7,867 nucleotides of DNA from an uncultured Gemmataceae bacterium (GTDB taxonomy: Bacteria > Planctomycetota > Planctomycetia > Gemmatales > Gemmataceae). The notes under the pieces are model-generated. The model was not told the origin of the DNA and made no database searches. It worked only from the letters and a program-made list of their open reading frames with translations. Position numbers and translations under genes: made by a program. The stretch spans positions 1-7,867 of the forward strand of contig CAKZUU010000296.1 of NCBI GenBank assembly GCA_937922175.1. The letters run 5' to 3'. How positions within the stretch are numbered: the stretch's first letter is position 1; every line of letters begins with the position of its first letter. Positions 5,972 through 7,867 of the stretch are shown here, one piece after another.

Positions 5972-6712
5972 TCAACCGCGACTGGAATCTCCGACTGGGG
6001 CCGATACGCTCTTGATCTCTCGTCGAGCGAGAGAACGCAGTAGCAAGGGGATCAGGGCTAAGAGAATCAGGGCGAGGAGGACCTCGCCGTTGAAGACGTC
6101 TCGGGGCGATTCGATCGTCATGGCAGCGGTGCCCGCATTCACGAAGAGAAAATTGGCCGGCAGCATCCCTAACCAGGTCGCCATGACGTAGCTCCGGGTC
6201 GGGAGGCGAGTCAAGCCGACCGCGAGGTTGACCAGGAAAAAAGGGAAGACGGCCGCAAGGCGCAGGCTCAGCAAATACCAGACCCCGTCCTTCGCTATGC
6301 CCTGCCAGATGGGGCGCAAGCGTGAGCCGATCCGCCTCTCCACGACATCGCGGAGCAAAAAACGACTCGACCACATCGCCAACGTCGCTCCGATGGTCGC
6401 TGAGATGCTGACGAGGACGACCCCCAACCCGCGGCCGAATAGCGCCCCGGCCAAAATGCTCAGACCTGTCGACACCGGCAACGATAGTGCGGTCACGCTG
6501 ATGTAAACCAGGGCAAAAAAGCACGCCGCTTTCACCGGGCGCTCTGCCGTCAACCGCTGCCAGGAATGCAATTCGGAACGAACGTTCTCCCAACTCAAAG
6601 TTTTGTGGATCTGGGCTTGATACAGGATGAGAACAGTGAAAAGCAAGCCAAAGGCACCCAGCCACCGGAGCCGGAGTGACCATCGGCGGGAGGCTGATGA
6701 TATCGCATCCAT
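5972..6712 (-). CDS. TVP38/TMEM64 (DedA-like, VTT domain) membrane protein
   Basis: A 246-residue inner-membrane protein of the VTT/DedA superfamily, whose members are linked to lipid scrambling or transport and membrane homeostasis; no substrate can be named here. Hydrophobic segments lie at about 17-31, 62-80, 85-115 (possibly two re-entrant pieces), 144-168, 178-195 and 209-226, separated by an Arg-rich loop at 120-133. Family signatures are ALSLPVSTGLSILAGALFG (75-93) and LRLAAVFPFFLVNLAVGLT (150-168), followed by ATWLGMLPANFLFVNAG; these match the paired half-helices with conserved Arg, Pro, Asn and Gly. The ATG at 6712 has GGAG 10 bases upstream. The longer reading from 6784 would run through the terminator hairpin of the preceding gene and is rejected. 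It converges on mdh. Confidence 0.85.
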   Translation of the reverse strand: MDAISSASRRWSLRLRWLGAFGLLFTVLILYQAQIHKTLSWENVRSELHSWQRLTAERPVKAACFFALVYISVTALSLPVSTGLSILAGALFGRGLGVVLVSISATIGATLAMWSSRFLLRDVVERRIGSRLRPIWQGIAKDGVWYLLSLRLAAVFPFFLVNLAVGLTRLPTRSYVMATWLGMLPANFLFVNAGTAAMTIESPRDVFNGEVLLALILLALIPLLLRSLARREIKSVSAPVGDSSRG

Positions 6713-6745
6713 TTTGATTTGGCTCCCGAACGAACTCCTCCCGTC

Positions 6746-6781
6746 AAAAAACCAAGGCCCGGTCCGTTCGGTGACCGGGCC
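6746..6781 (-). terminator. Intrinsic terminator of the DUF1501 gene
   Basis: A perfect 9-base-pair GC-rich stem, GGCCCGGTC (6756-6764) with GACCGGGCC (6773-6781), encloses an 8-base loop. Read on the minus strand it is followed after 4 bases by six T residues (complement of A 6746-6751). It lies 29 bases past the DUF1501 stop and before the membrane protein start, so it ends leftward transcription of DUF1501 and separates the two genes. Confidence 0.85.
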
Positions 6782-6810
6782 CATGGTTCGTGAACTGCGA
6801 GATGAAGCGA

Positions 6811-7867
6811 TCAGAGCAACGCTTCGATGGCCTTGGCCTTGTCACCCGCGATGGCAAAGGGACGCCCCAGGTTGTCGCGAATGCTCGCGTTCTGTTCCGG
6901 CGTCGGATCGATGCCGAGTCCGCGGTAAATCGTCGCGAAGACGTCGTTGATCGTTACCGGGTTGTCTTTGACCGACTCGCCGGTTGCATCCGTCGAGCCA
7001 TACACCTGGCCACCCTTAATCATCCCACCGCCGATCACGACGGACCAGCAACGAGGCCAGTGGTCCCGGCCCGCGTTGGCGTTGATCCGAGGTGTGCGAC
7101 CGAATTCGCCGGCCCAGACGATAACCGTATCCTTGATCTTGCCGCTCGCAGCGAGATCTTCGACCAACGACCCAAAGCCGCGGTCAAGAATATCCGCCCG
7201 GCCGGTCATATTGGTCGTATGGAGCGTCGGGAAGATGTTGTTGTGGTTGTCCCAGCCGCCCAACTCGACCTCGACGACGACAGCTCCGGACTCGACGAGT
7301 TTCTTGGCGAGGAGGCACCCCCGTCCGAACGCGTTGTTGCCATACCGACTCAGGGCGTCGGTCTCTTGCCGGGTGAACCGAAACACTTCACGCCGTTGCG
7401 AGACCGAGAGGCTGAACGCCTTCGCGTAGATCTCGCTGTGTGCTTGCGTGGCATCAGCGGGGACGTTCGTGACCAGGCCGCTCTCCGTGATTTCAAACAA
7501 TCGCTTCCGTCGCAATTGTCGTAGATCGCGATACTGCTCCCGCTGCTCATTGGGGACTTGCTGACCGGCCAACTCGCTGGGCGGAGCGACGTTTTCCGGC
7601 AGCTGGCCAACGCGGTCGTTACCAATGGTAAACGGGGCGTAAGTCATCCCGAGAAATCCGGGTCCGATCCGAGAACCGCTTCCGCCGTTGCCGACGGAGA
7701 TGAACGCCGGCAAATCCAGATCTTTTGGCGTCAAGATGCGCGATACCACGGAGCCGAGGGCCGGGTACTGAACCACAGGGTTCGGCGTGCGACCTGTGCT
7801 CACCAAGCGGGTGCCCCGGTCGTGATCTCCCTCGGTGGTGGTCAACGAGCGAATGATCGCCAAGTGC
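6811..7867 (-). CDS. DUF1501 family protein, N-terminus outside the window
   Basis: DUF1501 proteins belong to the alkaline phosphatase/sulfatase-like fold and are abundant in planctomycetes, where many carry a Tat-type signal and are often neighbours of DUF1549/DUF1553 proteins; their enzymatic role is not established. The frame stays open to the right edge, so about 352 residues of the C-terminal part are seen of a usual 430-480. Visible signatures are RSLTTTEGDHDRGT near the left of the protein, LPAFISVGNG, VEVELGGWDNHNN, VIVWAGEFGRTPRINA followed by GRDHWPRCWSVVIGGGMI, and GGQVYGSTDATGE. The Asp, His and Glu residues in these blocks resemble metal or phosphate ligands of the fold, which is inference. 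The TTG at 7863 is internal, since the upstream codon is still open. The signal peptide region cannot be checked here. The gene ends at a strong terminator. Confidence 0.9.
   Translation of the reverse strand, partial: HLAIIRSLTTTEGDHDRGTRLVSTGRTPNPVVQYPALGSVVSRILTPKDLDLPAFISVGNGGSGSRIGPGFLGMTYAPFTIGNDRVGQLPENVAPPSELAGQQVPNEQREQYRDLRQLRRKRLFEITESGLVTNVPADATQAHSEIYAKAFSLSVSQRREVFRFTRQETDALSRYGNNAFGRGCLLAKKLVESGAVVVEVELGGWDNHNNIFPTLHTTNMTGRADILDRGFGSLVEDLAASGKIKDTVIVWAGEFGRTPRINANAGRDHWPRCWSVVIGGGMIKGGQVYGSTDATGESVKDNPVTINDVFATIYRGLGIDPTPEQNASIRDNLGRPFAIAGDKAKAIEALL

Noticed and set aside
5954..5999. CCCCAG ... CTGGGG inverted repeat between mdh and the membrane protein gene as a bidirectional terminator
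   Set aside because: The stem is only 6 base pairs with a loop of more than 30 bases and no T tract on either side.
5820..6683. Leftward 287-codon frame overlapping the membrane protein gene and the 3' end of mdh
   Set aside because: The other frame gives a convincing VTT-domain protein with membrane segments; this one is Arg/Pro/Cys-rich without recognisable domains.
6713..6784. Longer N-terminus (24 extra residues) for the VTT membrane protein
   Set aside because: It would be translated from within the DUF1501 terminator hairpin and adds residues that are not hydrophobic or signal-like; the ATG at 6712 has its own ribosome site.
1..7867. Mobile element, defence island, CRISPR or other novel multi-gene system
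   Set aside because: All genes are recognised housekeeping or common planctomycete families; I see no direct repeats, terminal inverted repeats, transposase or phage genes. The only candidate for an undescribed functional link is the kinase in the carbon cluster.

Overview
The window looks like ordinary chromosomal DNA of a member of the Planctomycetota, most likely a Gemmata-type lineage. The basis is a DUF1501 protein (a family greatly expanded in planctomycetes), a soluble Hanks-type protein kinase next to housekeeping genes, and moderately high GC. This placement is inference from gene content, not from a search.

Layout from left to right: the 3' part of rsmE (16S rRNA m3U1498 methyltransferase) runs rightward and ends in a 39-base tail-to-tail overlap with a leftward serine/threonine kinase gene. 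That kinase is the last gene of a leftward cluster whose transcription order is gap (GAPDH), pgk (phosphoglycerate kinase), accD (acetyl-CoA carboxylase carboxyltransferase beta subunit), then the kinase. Divergent from gap, across a 148-base intergenic region with a candidate promoter and a palindrome, lies mdh (malate dehydrogenase, the roughly 330-residue type), running rightward. It converges on a leftward TVP38/DedA-type (VTT domain) membrane protein gene, with only 7 bases between the stop codons. Upstream of that gene a strong intrinsic terminator closes a leftward DUF1501 gene, whose 5' end lies beyond the window.

Taken together, the centre of the window is a central-carbon block. GAPDH and PGK carry triose phosphate to 3-phosphoglycerate, AccD belongs to the enzyme making malonyl-CoA for fatty acid synthesis, and MDH serves the TCA cycle. 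The kinase, at the end of the same strand run and possibly translationally coupled to accD, is the natural candidate for a regulator or a co-regulated passenger of this block, but nothing in the sequence proves that.

The main oddities are: a PGK lacking the usual His/Arg-rich substrate motif after DAFGT; a kinase with Cys in place of the catalytic-loop Lys; a GAPDH with about a dozen extra residues before its C-terminal signature; and an AccD with one extra glycine in its catalytic glycine loop. I see no mobile element, CRISPR array, tRNA or rRNA, and no gene-free stretch longer than 150 bases.
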